Of a DNA stretch of 64,000 nucleotides, positions 53,043 to 62,966 are shown piece after piece. Origin of the DNA: an uncultured Bacteroidota bacterium (lineage in GTDB: Bacteria; Bacteroidota; Bacteroidia; UKL13-3). Made by a program: the position numbers and the translations under genes. A model generated the notes under the pieces. It did no database searches and was not told where the DNA came from. It saw nothing but the letters and a program-made list of their open reading frames with translations. The number at the start of each line of letters is the position of its first letter. The first letter of the stretch is position 1. The stretch is from contig CAISCU010000035.1 in the NCBI GenBank assembly GCA_903883965.1, positions 1 through 64,000 on the forward strand. Reading direction: 5' to 3'.

Positions 53043-53077
53043 TAAGGGCAGCGAATATACGGATAATTCGGCCCTTA
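53043..53077 (-). promoter_or_regulatory. Strong hairpin in the rpsN-rpsH gap
   Basis: TAAGGGC (53043-53049) pairs with GCCCTTA (53071-53077), continued by CGAAT (53052-53056) with ATTCG (53066-53070), giving a 12-bp stem with a 2-nt bulge and a 9-nt loop. A TAAATTTG box at 53079-53086 (minus) lies directly upstream of it. It could be an attenuator, an mRNA processing site or the 5' end of a second transcript. Confidence 0.6.
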
Positions 53078-53093
53078 TCAAATTTATTTTTAG

Positions 53094-53363
53094 TTACCAG
53101 CTAGATTTGGTTACTCCTGGTATTTTGCCCATATTGGCTAATTCACGGAACTGATTTCTGCAAATACCGAAATCTCTCATGTAACCTTTTGGACGACCAC
53201 TTAATTTGCAACGGTTCTTTAATCTTACCGGAGATGCATTTTTAGGTAATTTTTGTAAACCTTCAAAATCACCGGCTGCTTTTAAAGCTGCTCGTTTAGC
53301 TGCAAACTTGGCAACCATTTTTTCTCTTTTGCGCTGACGTGCTTTTACTGACTCTTTAGCCAT
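53094..53363 (-). CDS. rpsN: Ribosomal protein S14, zinc-free long form
   Basis: S14 lies in the 30S head. The 89 residues are the long C-minus type: starting [19 protein letters not shown] and containing [27 protein letters not shown] (abridged) without the CxxC...CxxC zinc site. It lies between rplE (10 nt) and the structured 124-nt gap before rpsH, so translation or transcription could change after this gene. Confidence 0.97.
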   Translation of the reverse strand: MAKESVKARQRKREKMVAKFAAKRAALKAAGDFEGLQKLPKNASPVRLKNRCKLSGRPKGYMRDFGICRNQFRELANMGKIPGVTKSSW

Positions 53364-53373
53364 TGTTATTTAA

Positions 53374-53922
53374 TTACGATTTTTTAAATGGTAAACCAAA
53401 CTCTTTCAACAAGGTCATACATTCTTCATCAGTTTTAGCTGATGTTACAAATGCAATATCCATACCGTTGATTTTATTAACTTTGTCAATTACGATTTCA
53501 GGGAAAATGATTTGTTCAGTAATACCCATGTTGTAATTTCCTCTTCCATCAAAACCTTTTAAGTTCAAACCTTGAAAGTCACGAACACGAGGCAATGATA
53601 CTGCAATTAATCTATCAAGAAATTCGTACATTCTATCTCCACGTAGAGTTACTCTTGTACCAATAGGTAAATTTTCTCTCAATTTGAAGTTAGAAATCGC
53701 TTTCTTAGATTTAGTTGCAACTGCACGTTGACCAGCAATTAAAGTTAATTCTTCCAATGCTTGATCAACCAATTTTTTATCTGAAACTGCAGCTCCTACA
53801 CCTTGGTTGATACAGATTTTTTCCAATTTAGGAACCTGCATAACGTTTTTATAGGCAAACTTTTCTTTCATTGCAGGTACAACCTGCGCAGTGTATTTGT
53901 CTTTTAATCTTGGAGTGTACAT
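53374..53922 (-). CDS. rplE: Ribosomal protein L5
   Basis: L5 binds 5S rRNA and contacts P-site tRNA. The 182 residues include [43 protein letters not shown] (abridged), [15 protein letters not shown] and [17 protein letters not shown]. It lies between rplX (3 nt) and rpsN (10 nt). All usual parts are present. Confidence 0.98.
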   Translation of the reverse strand: MYTPRLKDKYTAQVVPAMKEKFAYKNVMQVPKLEKICINQGVGAAVSDKKLVDQALEELTLIAGQRAVATKSKKAISNFKLRENLPIGTRVTLRGDRMYEFLDRLIAVSLPRVRDFQGLNLKGFDGRGNYNMGITEQIIFPEIVIDKVNKINGMDIAFVTSAKTDEECMTLLKEFGLPFKKS

Positions 53923-53925
53923 ATC

Positions 53926-54270
53926 CTACTTTTTATCAATTATTTCACCAGACTTTTTAGAAACTCTAACCAATTTACCTTCTTCGTTGTGTTTACGGCC
54001 TACTCTGGTAGCATTACCGGCTGCATCAACTACTTTTAGGTTAGAAATATGAACAGGTGCTTCTTTCTTAATGATTCCACCTTGTTGGTTTTGAGCATTA
54101 GGTTTGGTGTGACGGCTTACGATATTTACACCTTCAACTACTGCTCTACTATCAGTTTTGATTACTTCAATAACACGACCTTTTTTGCCTTTGTCATCGC
54201 CTGCAATAACCAAAACCATATCACCTTTCTTAAGGTGCAGCTTTGCTGGATTTTTCATCTTGTTTGTCAT
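53926..54270 (-). CDS. rplX: Ribosomal protein L24
   Basis: L24 initiates 50S assembly by binding the 5' end of 23S rRNA. The 114 residues have the KOW motif KKGDMVLVIAGDDKGKKGRVIEV (abridged) and IVSRHTKPNAQNQQGGIIKKEAPVHISNL (abridged). The basic end (RVSKKSGEIIDKK) is normal. It lies 1 nt after rplN and 3 nt before rplE. Confidence 0.98.
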   Translation of the reverse strand: MTNKMKNPAKLHLKKGDMVLVIAGDDKGKKGRVIEVIKTDSRAVVEGVNIVSRHTKPNAQNQQGGIIKKEAPVHISNLKVVDAAGNATRVGRKHNEEGKLVRVSKKSGEIIDKK

Positions 54271-54271
54271 C

Positions 54272-54640
54272 TTATAATACCTCTGGTGCTAATGAAACGA
54301 TTTTCATGAATTGTTTTTCCCTTAATTCACGAGCTACCGGACCAAAGATACGGGTTGCACGTGGTTCATCTTGTGCATTTAACAATACACATGAATTGTC
54401 GTCAAAACGGATGTATGAACCATCTGCTCTACGAACTTCTTTTTTTGTTCTAACAACAACTGCTTTAGATACAGCACCTTTTTTAACGGCACCTGAAGGA
54501 AGTGCAGATTTTACACTTACTACAATTTTATCTCCTACAGAGGCATATCTTCTGGCTGTACCACCCAAAACCCTGATGCATAACACTTCGCGTGCTCCGC
54601 TGTTATCGGCTACTTTCAGCCTACTTTCCTGTTGTATCAT
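54272..54640 (-). CDS. rplN: Ribosomal protein L14
   Basis: L14 lies at the subunit interface beside L19. The 122 residues start [18 protein letters not shown] and carry the signature [19 protein letters not shown] and [13 protein letters not shown]. The protein is complete. It lies 2 nt after rpsQ and 1 nt before rplX. Confidence 0.98.
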   Translation of the reverse strand: MIQQESRLKVADNSGAREVLCIRVLGGTARRYASVGDKIVVSVKSALPSGAVKKGAVSKAVVVRTKKEVRRADGSYIRFDDNSCVLLNAQDEPRATRIFGPVARELREKQFMKIVSLAPEVL

Positions 54641-54642
54641 GA

Positions 54643-54912
54643 TTACTTAGCTTTTTCAATGATTTCTACTAATCTCCAACGTTTATCTTTACTCAATGGA
54701 CGAGTTTCCATTACTTTTACGATATCGTTGATGCCACATTCATTCTTTTCATCGTGTGCTTTAAACGTTGAAGTCATTTTGATGAACTTACCATATTTAG
54801 GGTGCATCACTTTACGCTCAACTGACACTACAATGGTTTTTTGCATTTTATTGCTTACCACTTTGCCAACGATGACTTTTCTTGAGTTTCTTTCTACTGT
54901 TGTATTTTCCAT
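54643..54912 (-). CDS. rpsQ: Ribosomal protein S17
   Basis: S17 binds the 5' domain of 16S rRNA. The 89 residues start [20 protein letters not shown] and hold the OB-fold signature [18 protein letters not shown] and [21 protein letters not shown] (abridged). It lies 12 nt after rpmC and 2 nt before rplN, in the usual order. Confidence 0.98.
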   Translation of the reverse strand: MENTTVERNSRKVIVGKVVSNKMQKTIVVSVERKVMHPKYGKFIKMTSTFKAHDEKNECGINDIVKVMETRPLSKDKRWRLVEIIEKAK

Positions 54913-54924
54913 CTTCGATGTTTA

Positions 54925-55122
54925 TTAAGCATTAACCAACTGACGCCTTTTTGACTCTGTAAGCAATCTTGCGATCAATTTTTTGCCTTCTTTTAACCTA
55001 TTCGGGTTTTCTAATGGAGAAACTGCATGATTTAAATTCATTTTCACCATTGAAAGTTTTTCTTCTTTAATTCTAGTTGCTAATTCTTTGTCAGAAAGCT
55101 CCCTGATTTCATTGTTTTTCAT
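54925..55122 (-). CDS. rpmC: Ribosomal protein L29
   Basis: L29 lies at the polypeptide exit with L23, near SRP and trigger factor. The 65 residues form two helices: MKNNEIRELSDKELATRIKE and the conserved LENPNRLKEGKKLIARLLTE. It is 2 nt after rplP and 12 nt before rpsQ. Confidence 0.97.
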   Translation of the reverse strand: MKNNEIRELSDKELATRIKEEKLSMVKMNLNHAVSPLENPNRLKEGKKLIARLLTESKRRQLVNA

Positions 55123-55124
55123 AA

Positions 55125-55544
55125 TTATTCTGCGTATTCAGGTTTAACAATAAATTTAGTGATAACCGGAAGTTTTTGTGAGGCTAGACGCATTGCTTCT
55201 TGAGCTGTTGCCATAGGAACTCCATCTGCTTCAAATATAATGGTTCCAGGTTTACAACGGGCCACCCAAAATTCAGGAGCACCTTTACCTTTACCCATCC
55301 TTACTTCAGCAGGTTTACGAGTCATTGGTTTATCAGGAAATACGCGGATCCAAACTTGACCTTCCCTTTTCATGAAACGATTAAGCGCAACCCTTGCTGC
55401 TTCTAATTGTTTTGATGTAAGGAAACAAGTATCTAAAGCTTTAAGTCCGAAAGAGCCGAATGCAACGGTATGTCCTCTACCAGCATTCCCTTTAACTCTA
55501 CCTTTTTGTTGTTTCCTGTATTTGGTTTTTTTAGGCTGTAACAT
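55125..55544 (-). CDS. rplP: Ribosomal protein L16
   Basis: L16 shapes the A-site tRNA path in the 50S subunit. The 139 residues start [20 protein letters not shown] and contain the signature [22 protein letters not shown] (abridged), [15 protein letters not shown] and [14 protein letters not shown]. It lies 24 nt after rpsC and 2 nt before rpmC. Confidence 0.98.
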   Translation of the reverse strand: MLQPKKTKYRKQQKGRVKGNAGRGHTVAFGSFGLKALDTCFLTSKQLEAARVALNRFMKREGQVWIRVFPDKPMTRKPAEVRMGKGKGAPEFWVARCKPGTIIFEADGVPMATAQEAMRLASQKLPVITKFIVKPEYAE

Positions 55545-55568
55545 TTCTACAGTTAATTAATTCTTGTA

Positions 55569-56366
55569 CTATTTTTTTCTTCTATCACCGGTACCTGAAC
55601 CGGGTTTTCTATCACCACTAGGTCTTCTATCGCCAGATCTTCTGTCAGGTCTGTCTCCAGATCTTCTATCAGGTCTGCCAGTATTAGGTCTACCCTCTCC
55701 GCTTCCAGCTGTTTGTCCAATATTTGGAGATAAATCTCTCTTACCGTAAACTTCGCCTTTGCAAATCCATACCTTGATACCAATTTTACCATAAACTGTT
55801 AAAGCTTCTGACAATGCATAATCTATATCAGCTCTGATGGTATGCAATGGAGTACGTCCTTCTTTGAAAGATTCAGAACGAGCAATCTCTGCACCTGCTA
55901 ATCTTCCAGAAACCATTACTTTAATTCCTTCAGCACCCATTCTCATGGTAGAAGCAATTGCCATTTTAACAGCTCTTTTGAAAGAAACACGAGCCTCAAT
56001 TTGGTTTGCAATTGACTCACCAACTAACGCAGCATCTAATTCAGGTCTTTTGATTTCAAAGATATTGATGGCAACATCTTTTTTGGTTAATTTCTTAACT
56101 TCTTCTTTGATTTTATCAACTTCAGCACCACCTTTTCCGATAACAATACCTGGACGGCTGGTGTGAATTGTAATAATGATGCGCTTAATTGTACGCTCGA
56201 TGATTATTTTAGCAATACCACCTTTGTTAATTCTAGCTTTCAGGTATTTTCTGATTTCTTCATCCTCAATCAACTTATCAGCTAGTTTGTGACCGCTGTA
56301 CCAGTTAGACTCCCATCCTTTGATGATACCTAAACGAAAACCTATAGGATTGACCTTTTGTCCCAT
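55569..56366 (-). CDS. rpsC: Ribosomal protein S3 with repetitive Arg/Asp/Gly-rich tail
   Basis: S3 forms part of the mRNA entry helicase. The 265 residues have the N-terminal [18 protein letters not shown], a KH domain with [15 protein letters not shown], and the C-terminal S3 domain up to about 215 ([10 protein letters not shown]). The last 45 or so residues form a low-complexity tail containing two copies of an eight-residue unit RPDRRSGD and further RxSGDR pieces, encoded by near-identical 24-bp DNA units at 55633-55677. Bacterial S3 is usually 210-240 residues. The tail is basic with alternating acidic residues and may contact mRNA or be disordered. Confidence 0.97.
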   Translation of the reverse strand: MGQKVNPIGFRLGIIKGWESNWYSGHKLADKLIEDEEIRKYLKARINKGGIAKIIIERTIKRIIITIHTSRPGIVIGKGGAEVDKIKEEVKKLTKKDVAINIFEIKRPELDAALVGESIANQIEARVSFKRAVKMAIASTMRMGAEGIKVMVSGRLAGAEIARSESFKEGRTPLHTIRADIDYALSEALTVYGKIGIKVWICKGEVYGKRDLSPNIGQTAGSGEGRPNTGRPDRRSGDRPDRRSGDRRPSGDRKPGSGTGDRRKK

Positions 56367-56377
56367 TCTATTATTTA

Positions 56378-56758
56378 TTATGCGTTAACTGTTTCTTTAT
56401 TAGTTTTAGCTGCTGCTTTAGTATCAACTACTAAAGTTACATGATTCGAACGTTTGCGAATTCTGTGAGCCCTACCTTGCGGAGCAGGTAAAATACGCTT
56501 TAACATTGGACCACCATCAACAAAAACAGTCTTAACGATTAATTCGCTATCTTCAACGCGACTGCCTTCATTTTTTTGTTCCCAATTTGCAATTGCTGAA
56601 CGTAACAATTTTTCTAGTCTGTGAGAACTTTCTTTCTTATTGTTAAAAATAAGAATGTTAAAAGCTTCTTCAACTTTTTTGCCACGGATCAGGTCGGCCA
56701 ACAACCTCATTTTTCTTGGTGAGGTTGGACAATTATTCAATTTTGCTACTGCTTCCAT
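56378..56758 (-). CDS. rplV: Ribosomal protein L22
   Basis: L22 lines the exit tunnel with its beta-hairpin. The 126 residues carry [27 protein letters not shown] (abridged) and the signature [27 protein letters not shown] (abridged) that forms the tunnel hairpin. The hairpin has no deletion like those seen in macrolide-resistant strains. It lies 3 nt after rpsS and 11 nt before rpsC. Confidence 0.98.
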   Translation of the reverse strand: MEAVAKLNNCPTSPRKMRLLADLIRGKKVEEAFNILIFNNKKESSHRLEKLLRSAIANWEQKNEGSRVEDSELIVKTVFVDGGPMLKRILPAPQGRAHRIRKRSNHVTLVVDTKAAAKTNKETVNA

Positions 56759-56761
56759 TTC

Positions 56762-57028
56762 TTAATCTTTCTTTACTGGATGCGACTTAAATGTTCTAGT
56801 TGGTGCAAACTCTCCAAGTTTGTGTCCTACCATGTTTTCTGTAACATAAACAGGGATAAATTTATTCCCGTTGTGTACGCCAAAAGTATGACCTACAAAA
56901 TCTGGAGTAATCATTGACCTGCGACTCCAAGTTTTGATTACAGTTTTCTTTTTTGCCTCATTCATGACACTCACTTTTTTCTCAAGTTTGATGTCTACAA
57001 AAGGGCCTTTTTTTAATGAACGCGCCAT
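56762..57028 (-). CDS. rpsS: Ribosomal protein S19
   Basis: S19 lies in the 30S head next to S13. The 88 residues start [19 protein letters not shown] and carry [28 protein letters not shown] (abridged) and the [13 protein letters not shown] end. It lies 6 nt after rplB and 3 nt before rplV. Confidence 0.98.
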   Translation of the reverse strand: MARSLKKGPFVDIKLEKKVSVMNEAKKKTVIKTWSRRSMITPDFVGHTFGVHNGNKFIPVYVTENMVGHKLGEFAPTRTFKSHPVKKD

Positions 57029-57034
57029 ATATCC

Positions 57035-57865
57035 TTATTTCTTCTTACGACTTTCGATGATAAAATTATTTGAATACTTCTTAGGAGTACGTGTTTTGTA
57101 TCCTTTAGATTTCAAACCTTTGCGAGATCTTGGGTGACCTCCTGAAGCACGACCTTCACCACCACCCATTGGGTGATCAACTGGGTTCATTGCAACTGGT
57201 CTAGTTCTAGGTCTACGTCCGATCCATCTGTTAGCACCTGCTTTACCTTTACGCTCATTCATGTGATCAGGATTTGAAACCTGTCCAATAGTAGCATAAC
57301 ATCCAGCCAATACAATACGGGTCTCTCCAGAAGCCAATTTTACTACAGCATGTTTACCATCTCTGTTTAATAATTGAGCTGAAGAGCCTGCTGAACGAAC
57401 TATTTGTCCGCCTTTTCCAAGGTGCAATTCAATGTTATGAATTGTAGAACCTAAAGGAATTTCACTCATAGGTAATGCGTTTCCAATTTCTGGAGCAACT
57501 CCACTACCGCTGATAATTTTAGTTCCAACTTCTAATCCTTTAGGAGCTAAGATATAACGCTTTTCACCGTCGGCATAAGCTATCAAAGCAATAAAGCTAG
57601 TACGATTCGGATCATATTGAATTGAATCAACAGTTCCTTCGATTCCATGCTTGTTGCGTTTGAAATCAATTAAACGATACATTTTACGGTGACCACCACC
57701 AATGTAACGCATTGTCATTTTACCGGAGTTGTTACGTCCACCAGAGTTTTTTAAACTTACTACGAGAGATTTCTCAACTTCGTATTTAGGAGTAAGTTCC
57801 TCATAGGTGTTCGCTGCTTTAAAACGCGTACCCGGTGTAACTGGTTTAAATTTCCTGATTCCCAT
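57035..57865 (-). CDS. rplB: Ribosomal protein L2
   Basis: L2 is a core 23S rRNA-binding protein needed for peptidyl transfer and subunit association. The 276 residues show [15 protein letters not shown], the RNA-binding core [17 protein letters not shown] and the C-terminal signature [22 protein letters not shown] (abridged) with the conserved His near the catalytic site. It lies 7 nt after rplW and 6 nt before rpsS. Confidence 0.98.
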   Translation of the reverse strand: MGIRKFKPVTPGTRFKAANTYEELTPKYEVEKSLVVSLKNSGGRNNSGKMTMRYIGGGHRKMYRLIDFKRNKHGIEGTVDSIQYDPNRTSFIALIAYADGEKRYILAPKGLEVGTKIISGSGVAPEIGNALPMSEIPLGSTIHNIELHLGKGGQIVRSAGSSAQLLNRDGKHAVVKLASGETRIVLAGCYATIGQVSNPDHMNERKGKAGANRWIGRRPRTRPVAMNPVDHPMGGGEGRASGGHPRSRKGLKSKGYKTRTPKKYSNNFIIESRKKK

Positions 57866-57872
57866 CGCTCAA

Positions 57873-58163
57873 TTAAATATTTTGAAAGAAGTCAATTTTT
57901 TGACCTTCTTCTAATGTTACCACTGCTTTCTTGAAAGATGCTTTTCTACCAGAGAAAACACCTCTTTTTGTAAATCTGGTTTTACTCTTTCCTTGGTAAA
58001 CCATCGTGTTAATTCCTGTAACTTTAACACCATACATGCTTTCAACAGCTTTTTTAATTTCGTCTTTGCTAGCAGTTTTAGCTACTACAAATCCGTACTT
58101 ATTCAGCTTTTCACTGATAGCAGTATACTTTTCGGTAATTAAAGGCTTCTTTAGTATGCTCAT
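57873..58163 (-). CDS. rplW: Ribosomal protein L23
   Basis: L23 at the tunnel exit docks trigger factor and SRP. The 96 residues start [20 protein letters not shown] and contain [19 protein letters not shown] and [16 protein letters not shown]. It immediately follows rplD (no gap) and lies 7 nt before rplB. Confidence 0.97.
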   Translation of the reverse strand: MSILKKPLITEKYTAISEKLNKYGFVVAKTASKDEIKKAVESMYGVKVTGINTMVYQGKSKTRFTKRGVFSGRKASFKKAVVTLEEGQKIDFFQNI

Positions 58164-58796
58164 TTATGCCTTATTTAAAATGTTTTCAATTACGCTCAAA
58201 GAATTTTCTACAAAAATTACTTTGTCGGCGTGCAAGATATCATAAGTATTCAAATCTTTTGCAGCCATAATCTTTGTTTTAGGCAAGTTTCTTCCAGATT
58301 TATAGATATTCTCATTGTAATCTGCCAAAACCAATAACGTTTTGGTATTTGAAACTTTTAAGCCATCCAATATACCCATATAGCTTTTAGTTTTTGGAGA
58401 TTCCATTTGGAAATCTTCTAACAAAACTATTTGGTTGTCTTTTGCCTTGTGAGCCAATGCACTCTTACGAGCCAATTGTTTCAATTTCTTGTTCAATTTG
58501 AAACTGTAATCACGAGGTTGAGGACCATGTATACGTGCTCCACCAACAAAAGTACCAGATTTGATACTTCCTTTACGTGATCCACCTGTTCCTTTTTGTC
58601 TGTGTAACTTCTTGGTTGAACCACTTACCACACTGCGCTCTTTTGATGAATGCGTTCCTTGGCGTTGGTTAGCTAAGAATTGCTTTACATCTAAATAGAT
58701 AGCATGATCATTTGGTTCGATACCAAAAATTTCATTGTTTAATTTAAGCTTTCTGCCGGTCTCAGCTCCGCTTGTATTCAATACTGCTAATTCCAT
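58164..58796 (-). CDS. rplD: Ribosomal protein L4
   Basis: L4 folds early 23S rRNA and its loop lines the exit tunnel. The ATG at 58796 (MELAVLNTSGAETGRK) follows the rplC stop as TAAGATG and is preferred over 58808, which would overlap rplC. The 210 residues contain the tunnel loop region GSTKKLHRQKGTGGSRKGS and the FKLNKKLKQLARKSALAHK segment. In E. coli L4 represses the S10 operon through its leader; no such leader is evident here. It directly abuts rplW. Confidence 0.97.
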   Translation of the reverse strand: MELAVLNTSGAETGRKLKLNNEIFGIEPNDHAIYLDVKQFLANQRQGTHSSKERSVVSGSTKKLHRQKGTGGSRKGSIKSGTFVGGARIHGPQPRDYSFKLNKKLKQLARKSALAHKAKDNQIVLLEDFQMESPKTKSYMGILDGLKVSNTKTLLVLADYNENIYKSGRNLPKTKIMAAKDLNTYDILHADKVIFVENSLSVIENILNKA

Positions 58797-58797
58797 C

Positions 58798-59415
58798 TTA
58801 CTTCTCAATTAAAACGATTGAACCTTTGTGACCCGGAACTGAACCTTTTACTACTAAAAGGTTTTTTTCCGCATACACTTTTAATATTTCAAGGTTGGTC
58901 TTTTTAACCCTAACACCTCCAGTACGACCAGCCATACGCATTCCTTTGAATACACGAGATGGATCTGATGAAGCTCCAATTGAACCTGGAGCACGCAACC
59001 TGTTGTGTTGACCGTGCGTTTGCATACCTACTCCGGAGAAGCCATGGCGTTTTACAACACCTTGGAAACCTTTTCCTTTGCTGGTTCCAACTACATCCAC
59101 AAACTCACCAACTGCGAACAAATCAACAGTGATGGTTTGACCCAAAGCTAACTCTTGTTCAAAACCTTTGAACTCAGCAAACTTTGATTTAGGAGTAGTA
59201 TTTGCTTTCGCAACGATACCCTTCAATGGTGCAGGAGAATTCTTTTCTTTAGCTTCTCCATATGCTAGTTGTACTGCACTGTAACCGTCTTTATCGCTGG
59301 TTTTTACTTGTGTTACAACACAAGGTCCAACTTCAATTACAGTACAAGGAATTTGTTTACCGTTTGCATCGAAGATGCTGGTCATTCCTAATTTTTTTCC
59401 TATTAAACCTGACAT
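58798..59415 (-). CDS. rplC: Ribosomal protein L3
   Basis: L3 initiates 50S assembly and its tip reaches the peptidyl-transferase centre. The 205 residues start [20 protein letters not shown] and contain [19 protein letters not shown] (abridged), with the Gln methylated in other bacteria, and [20 protein letters not shown]. It lies 9 nt after rpsJ and 1 nt before the rplD start. Confidence 0.98.
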   Translation of the reverse strand: MSGLIGKKLGMTSIFDANGKQIPCTVIEVGPCVVTQVKTSDKDGYSAVQLAYGEAKEKNSPAPLKGIVAKANTTPKSKFAEFKGFEQELALGQTITVDLFAVGEFVDVVGTSKGKGFQGVVKRHGFSGVGMQTHGQHNRLRAPGSIGASSDPSRVFKGMRMAGRTGGVRVKKTNLEILKVYAEKNLLVVKGSVPGHKGSIVLIEK

Positions 59416-59424
59416 AGCTTTCTA

Positions 59425-59733
59425 TCAAACTTTAATTTCAACATCAACCCCGCTTGGTAATTCTAATTTCATCAGCGCATCTACTGTTTTGGCGGTTGAA
59501 CTGTAGATGTCGAGTAATCTCTTGTATGAACACAATTGAAACTGCTCTCTAGCTTTTTTGTTTACGTGTGGCGAACGCAAAACTGTGTAAATTCTTTTCT
59601 GTGTAGGAAGTGGAATTGGTCCACTTACAACTGCACCAGTTGCCTTCACTGTTCTCACAATCTTTTCAGCTGACTTGTCAACTAAGTTGTGGTCGAACGA
59701 TTTTAACTTGATCCTTATTCTTTGGCTAACCAT
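59425..59733 (-). CDS. rpsJ: Ribosomal protein S10
   Basis: S10 lies in the 30S head and also acts in antitermination with NusB. The 102 residues begin [21 protein letters not shown] and carry the signature [20 protein letters not shown] (abridged). It follows fusA by 5 nt, with no tuf gene between, so the str and S10 clusters are directly joined. No S10 leader structure is seen in that gap. Confidence 0.98.
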   Translation of the reverse strand: MVSQRIRIKLKSFDHNLVDKSAEKIVRTVKATGAVVSGPIPLPTQKRIYTVLRSPHVNKKAREQFQLCSYKRLLDIYSSTAKTVDALMKLELPSGVDVEIKV

Positions 59734-59738
59734 GATAA

Positions 59739-61841
59739 TTAAGCTTTTGCTTTTCCGTTAACTTTTGCTAAAACTTCCTCTTGAACATTTCTAGGTGCAT
59801 CAGCATAATGACTGAATTCCATAGTTGAAGTTGCACGACCAGATGTCAAAGTTCTAAGTTGTGTAACATACCCAAACATTTCTGCCAAAGGTACTTTTGC
59901 TTTTACAACTTGTGAACCAGCACGACTGTCCATACCTTCTAATTGTCCACGACGTTTATTTAAATCCCCGATAACATCACCCATATTTTCTTCAGGTGTT
60001 AACACCTCAATTTTCATAATAGGTTCTAATAATACCGGACTTGCATTTCTTGCTGCTTCTTTGAAACCAATGCGTGCACAAATTTCAAATGACAACGAAT
60101 CTGAATCCACTGCGTGGAATGAACCATCAAACAATCTAACTTTTAAACTTTCAATTGCGTATCCGGCCAACACACCATTCTTCATGGCTGATTCAAATCC
60201 TTTTTGTACTGAAGGAACAAATTCTTTAGGAATTGAACCTCCAACGATTTCGTTTACAAATTCTAAACCTTTCTTTTCAGGATCGCCAGGGATTAATTCA
60301 AATTGAATATCCGCAAATTTACCACGACCACCAGTTTGCTTTTTGTAAACTTCTCTATGTGAAACAGGTTTGGTAATGGTTTCTTTGTAAGAAACCTGAG
60401 GAGCTCCTTGGTTACACTCAACCTTGAATTCTCTTCTTAACCTGTCTACAATAATTTCTAAGTGTAATTCACCCATTCCAGAGATAACAGTTTGACCTGT
60501 TTCTTCGTCTGTATGAACTCTGAAAGTTGGATCTTCTTCAGCTAATTTAGCCAATGACATACCTAATTTATCAGAATCTGCTTGTGTTTTAGGTTCAACT
60601 GCCAAACCAATTACTGGTTCAGGGAAGTCCATTGCTTCTAACACAATTGGATTTTTCTCCTCACACAATGTATCTCCGGTTTTGATGTCTTTGAAACCAA
60701 CAGCAGCACCAATATCTCCAGCACCTAATTTTTCAACTGGGTTTTGTTTGTTGGCATGCATTTGGAAAATACGAGAGATACGTTCCTTGTTACCACTTCT
60801 GGTATTGAATACATAAGAACCTGCATCTAACATACCTGAATATACACGCATGAAAGCCAATCTACCTACAAATGGGTCAGTTGCAATTTTGAAAGCCAAA
60901 GCTGCGAAAGGCTCATTGTAATCAGGTTTGCGAGTAACTTCTTCGTTTGTATCAGGATTGGTACCAGTAATAACTCCTTTGTCTAATGGACTAGGAAGAA
61001 TTTCCATAACCAAATCCAACATGGTTTGAACACCTTTATTTTTGAATGATGAACCACATACCATTGGAACAATTTTCATGTCAATAGTAGCCTGACGCAA
61101 TGCATCCAAAATTTCTCTCTCTGTGATGCTTGATGGATCTTCAAAGAATTTCTCCATCAATTTGTCATCATATTCAGAAACTGCTTCAAGTAATTTTTCT
61201 CTCCACTCGTTAGCTTCTTCTAACATGTCAGCAGGAATATCAACTACTTCATAAGTCATTCCTTTATCTTGTTCGTTCCAAACCATTCCACGGAAGTTGA
61301 TCAAATCAACTACTCCCTTGAAATTGTCTTCAGAACCGATAGGTAACTGCAAAGGAACTGCATTGCTACCTAACATATCTTTCACTTGTTTAACTACATT
61401 TAAGAAGTCAGCACCAGAACGGTCCATTTTGTTAACGAATCCGATACGGGCAACATTGTAATTGTTTGCAAGTCTCCAGTTTGTTTCTGACTGAGGCTCA
61501 ACACCATCAACTGCAGAGAACAAGAATACTAAACCATCCAATACACGCAAAGAACGGTTTACCTCAACGGTAAAATCTACGTGTCCTGGGGTGTCAATGA
61601 TATTGATGTGATATCTGTTGTTTCTATAATTCCAGAATACAGTTGTAGCAGCAGAAGTAATTGTGATACCTCTTTCTTGCTCCTGTACCATCCAGTCCAT
61701 GGTTGCAGCACCATCGTGTACTTCACCAATCTTGTGGTTTACACCAGCATAGTAAAGGATACGCTCAGTTGTTGTAGTTTTACCTGCATCAATGTGAGCT
61801 GCAATACCTATGTTTCTTGTATATTGTAAGTCGCGTGACAT
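59739..61841 (-). CDS. fusA: Elongation factor G
   Basis: EF-G drives translocation and, with RRF, ribosome recycling, using GTP. The 700 residues start [20 protein letters not shown] with the G1 P-loop AHIDAGKT at 15-22, then G2 [12 protein letters not shown]3 DTPGHVDF and G4 NKMDRSGAD, followed by domains II-V ([12 protein letters not shown] in domain [18 protein letters not shown] at the end). All motifs are intact. It lies 20 nt after rpsG and 5 nt before rpsJ. Confidence 0.98.
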   Translation of the reverse strand: MSRDLQYTRNIGIAAHIDAGKTTTTERILYYAGVNHKIGEVHDGAATMDWMVQEQERGITITSAATTVFWNYRNNRYHINIIDTPGHVDFTVEVNRSLRVLDGLVFLFSAVDGVEPQSETNWRLANNYNVARIGFVNKMDRSGADFLNVVKQVKDMLGSNAVPLQLPIGSEDNFKGVVDLINFRGMVWNEQDKGMTYEVVDIPADMLEEANEWREKLLEAVSEYDDKLMEKFFEDPSSITEREILDALRQATIDMKIVPMVCGSSFKNKGVQTMLDLVMEILPSPLDKGVITGTNPDTNEEVTRKPDYNEPFAALAFKIATDPFVGRLAFMRVYSGMLDAGSYVFNTRSGNKERISRIFQMHANKQNPVEKLGAGDIGAAVGFKDIKTGDTLCEEKNPIVLEAMDFPEPVIGLAVEPKTQADSDKLGMSLAKLAEEDPTFRVHTDEETGQTVISGMGELHLEIIVDRLRREFKVECNQGAPQVSYKETITKPVSHREVYKKQTGGRGKFADIQFELIPGDPEKKGLEFVNEIVGGSIPKEFVPSVQKGFESAMKNGVLAGYAIESLKVRLFDGSFHAVDSDSLSFEICARIGFKEAARNASPVLLEPIMKIEVLTPEENMGDVIGDLNKRRGQLEGMDSRAGSQVVKAKVPLAEMFGYVTQLRTLTSGRATSTMEFSHYADAPRNVQEEVLAKVNGKAKA

Positions 61842-61861
61842 TTTGTTTTATCTATTTTGAA

Positions 61862-62332
61862 TTAGCTGATTTTGAAATGCGAGAATGCTTTGTTTGCTTC
61901 AGCCATTTTGTGCGTGTCTTCACGTTTTTTCACTGCTGCACCTTCATTTTTAGCTGCTGATAAAATCTCACCAGCTAATTTGTCTGCCATGGTTTTTTCA
62001 CCCCTGTTACGGGCATATCTAATTAACCATTTCATACCAACTGCAATTTTACGGTCAGCAGGTACTTCCATTGGAATTTGGAATGTTGCTCCACCTACTC
62101 TGCGAGATTTAACCTCTACAGCAGGCATTACATTGTTCAATGCTTTTTTCCAAACATCTAATCCTCTTTCTTGTGCTTTTGCTTCTACTTTATCTAATGC
62201 ACCGTAAAAAATGGTATAAGCTGTATTTTTCTTTCCGCTCCACATCATGTTGTTCACAAAACGGGTAACCAAAATATCATTGAATTTTGGATCTGGTAAT
62301 AAAATATGCTTTTTAGCTCTTGATTTTCTCAT
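61862..62332 (-). CDS. rpsG: Ribosomal protein S7
   Basis: S7 organises the 30S head and in E. coli represses the str operon. The 156 residues start MRKSRAKKHILLPDPKFND and carry VTRFVNNMMWSGKKNTAY and VGGATFQIPMEVPADRKIAVGMKWL (abridged). It lies 25 nt after rpsL and 20 nt before fusA. The short gaps leave little room for the long S7-binding leader known in E. coli. Confidence 0.98.
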   Translation of the reverse strand: MRKSRAKKHILLPDPKFNDILVTRFVNNMMWSGKKNTAYTIFYGALDKVEAKAQERGLDVWKKALNNVMPAVEVKSRRVGGATFQIPMEVPADRKIAVGMKWLIRYARNRGEKTMADKLAGEILSAAKNEGAAVKKREDTHKMAEANKAFSHFKIS

Positions 62333-62357
62333 GTCTATACTAACTTAGGCTGACTGT

Positions 62358-62765
62358 TTATTTCTTTTTTGCTTTTGGATCTACAGCTTGTCCTGGTTTA
62401 GGACGTTTTGTTCCGTACTTAGAACGTTGTTGTTTACGTCCGTCTACACCAGCAGTATCCAATGCACCCCTTACGATGTGGTAACGAACTCCAGGTAAAT
62501 CTTTTACCCTTCCGCCTCTTACCAATACGATAGAGTGTTCTTGTAAGTTGTGACCTTCTCCTGGAATGTAGGCATTCACCTCATTACCGTTGGTCAATCT
62601 AACACGAGCTACCTTTCTCATTGCTGAGTTAGGCTTTTTAGGAGTTGTAGTGTACACACGGGTACAAACACCTCTGCGCTGTGGGCAAGAATCAAGTGCT
62701 GGTGACTTGCTCTTGGTATTTACGTCGTTGCGGCCCTTACGAACCAGTTGTTGAATAGTAGGCAT
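62358..62765 (-). CDS. rpsL: Ribosomal protein S12
   Basis: S12 at the decoding centre checks codon-anticodon pairing. The 135 residues start [20 protein letters not shown] and hold [15 protein letters not shown] with Lys43/Lys44 and GGRVKDLPG with Lys88 and Asp89. These are the wild-type residues whose changes give streptomycin resistance, so the sequence is of the sensitive type. It is the first gene of the 32-gene run. Two Bacteroidota-type promoters lie upstream, giving leaders of about 40 and 165-170 nt. Confidence 0.98.
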   Translation of the reverse strand: MPTIQQLVRKGRNDVNTKSKSPALDSCPQRRGVCTRVYTTTPKKPNSAMRKVARVRLTNGNEVNAYIPGEGHNLQEHSIVLVRGGRVKDLPGVRYHIVRGALDTAGVDGRKQQRSKYGTKRPKPGQAVDPKAKKK

Positions 62766-62807
62766 ATCTAATTTTTAATACGCAATTTTATCTTAAAAAA
62801 GGGAGTG

Positions 62808-62839
62808 CAAAGGTAGGTGATGCGAGTTAGCTAAACAAG
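62808..62839 (-). promoter_or_regulatory. Proximal promoter of the ribosomal super-operon
   Basis: On the minus strand CTTG (62836-62839) is followed after 20 nt by TACCTTTG (62808-62815), matching TTG and TAnnTTTG of the Bacteroidota consensus. The start of transcription would lie about 35-40 nt before the rpsL ATG. Confidence 0.75.
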
Positions 62840-62935
62840 TGCTTGACAAAAAATATATAAAAATATTTGATGCTGAGCGGGTTAAATGCTAACTATTAAC
62901 CATCAGTCTTTCCAATGTTGACCCTTTCGGGGCTG

Positions 62936-62966
62936 CAAACATAGGCATCTTATTTGAATTATCAAA
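62936..62966 (-). promoter_or_regulatory. Distal promoter of the ribosomal super-operon
   Basis: On the minus strand TTTG (62963-62966) is followed after 19 nt by TATGTTTG (62936-62943), a full match to the Bacteroidota promoter consensus. The transcript would begin near 62930 with a CCC-GAAA-GGG hairpin and carry a leader of about 165-170 nt to rpsL. Confidence 0.72.
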
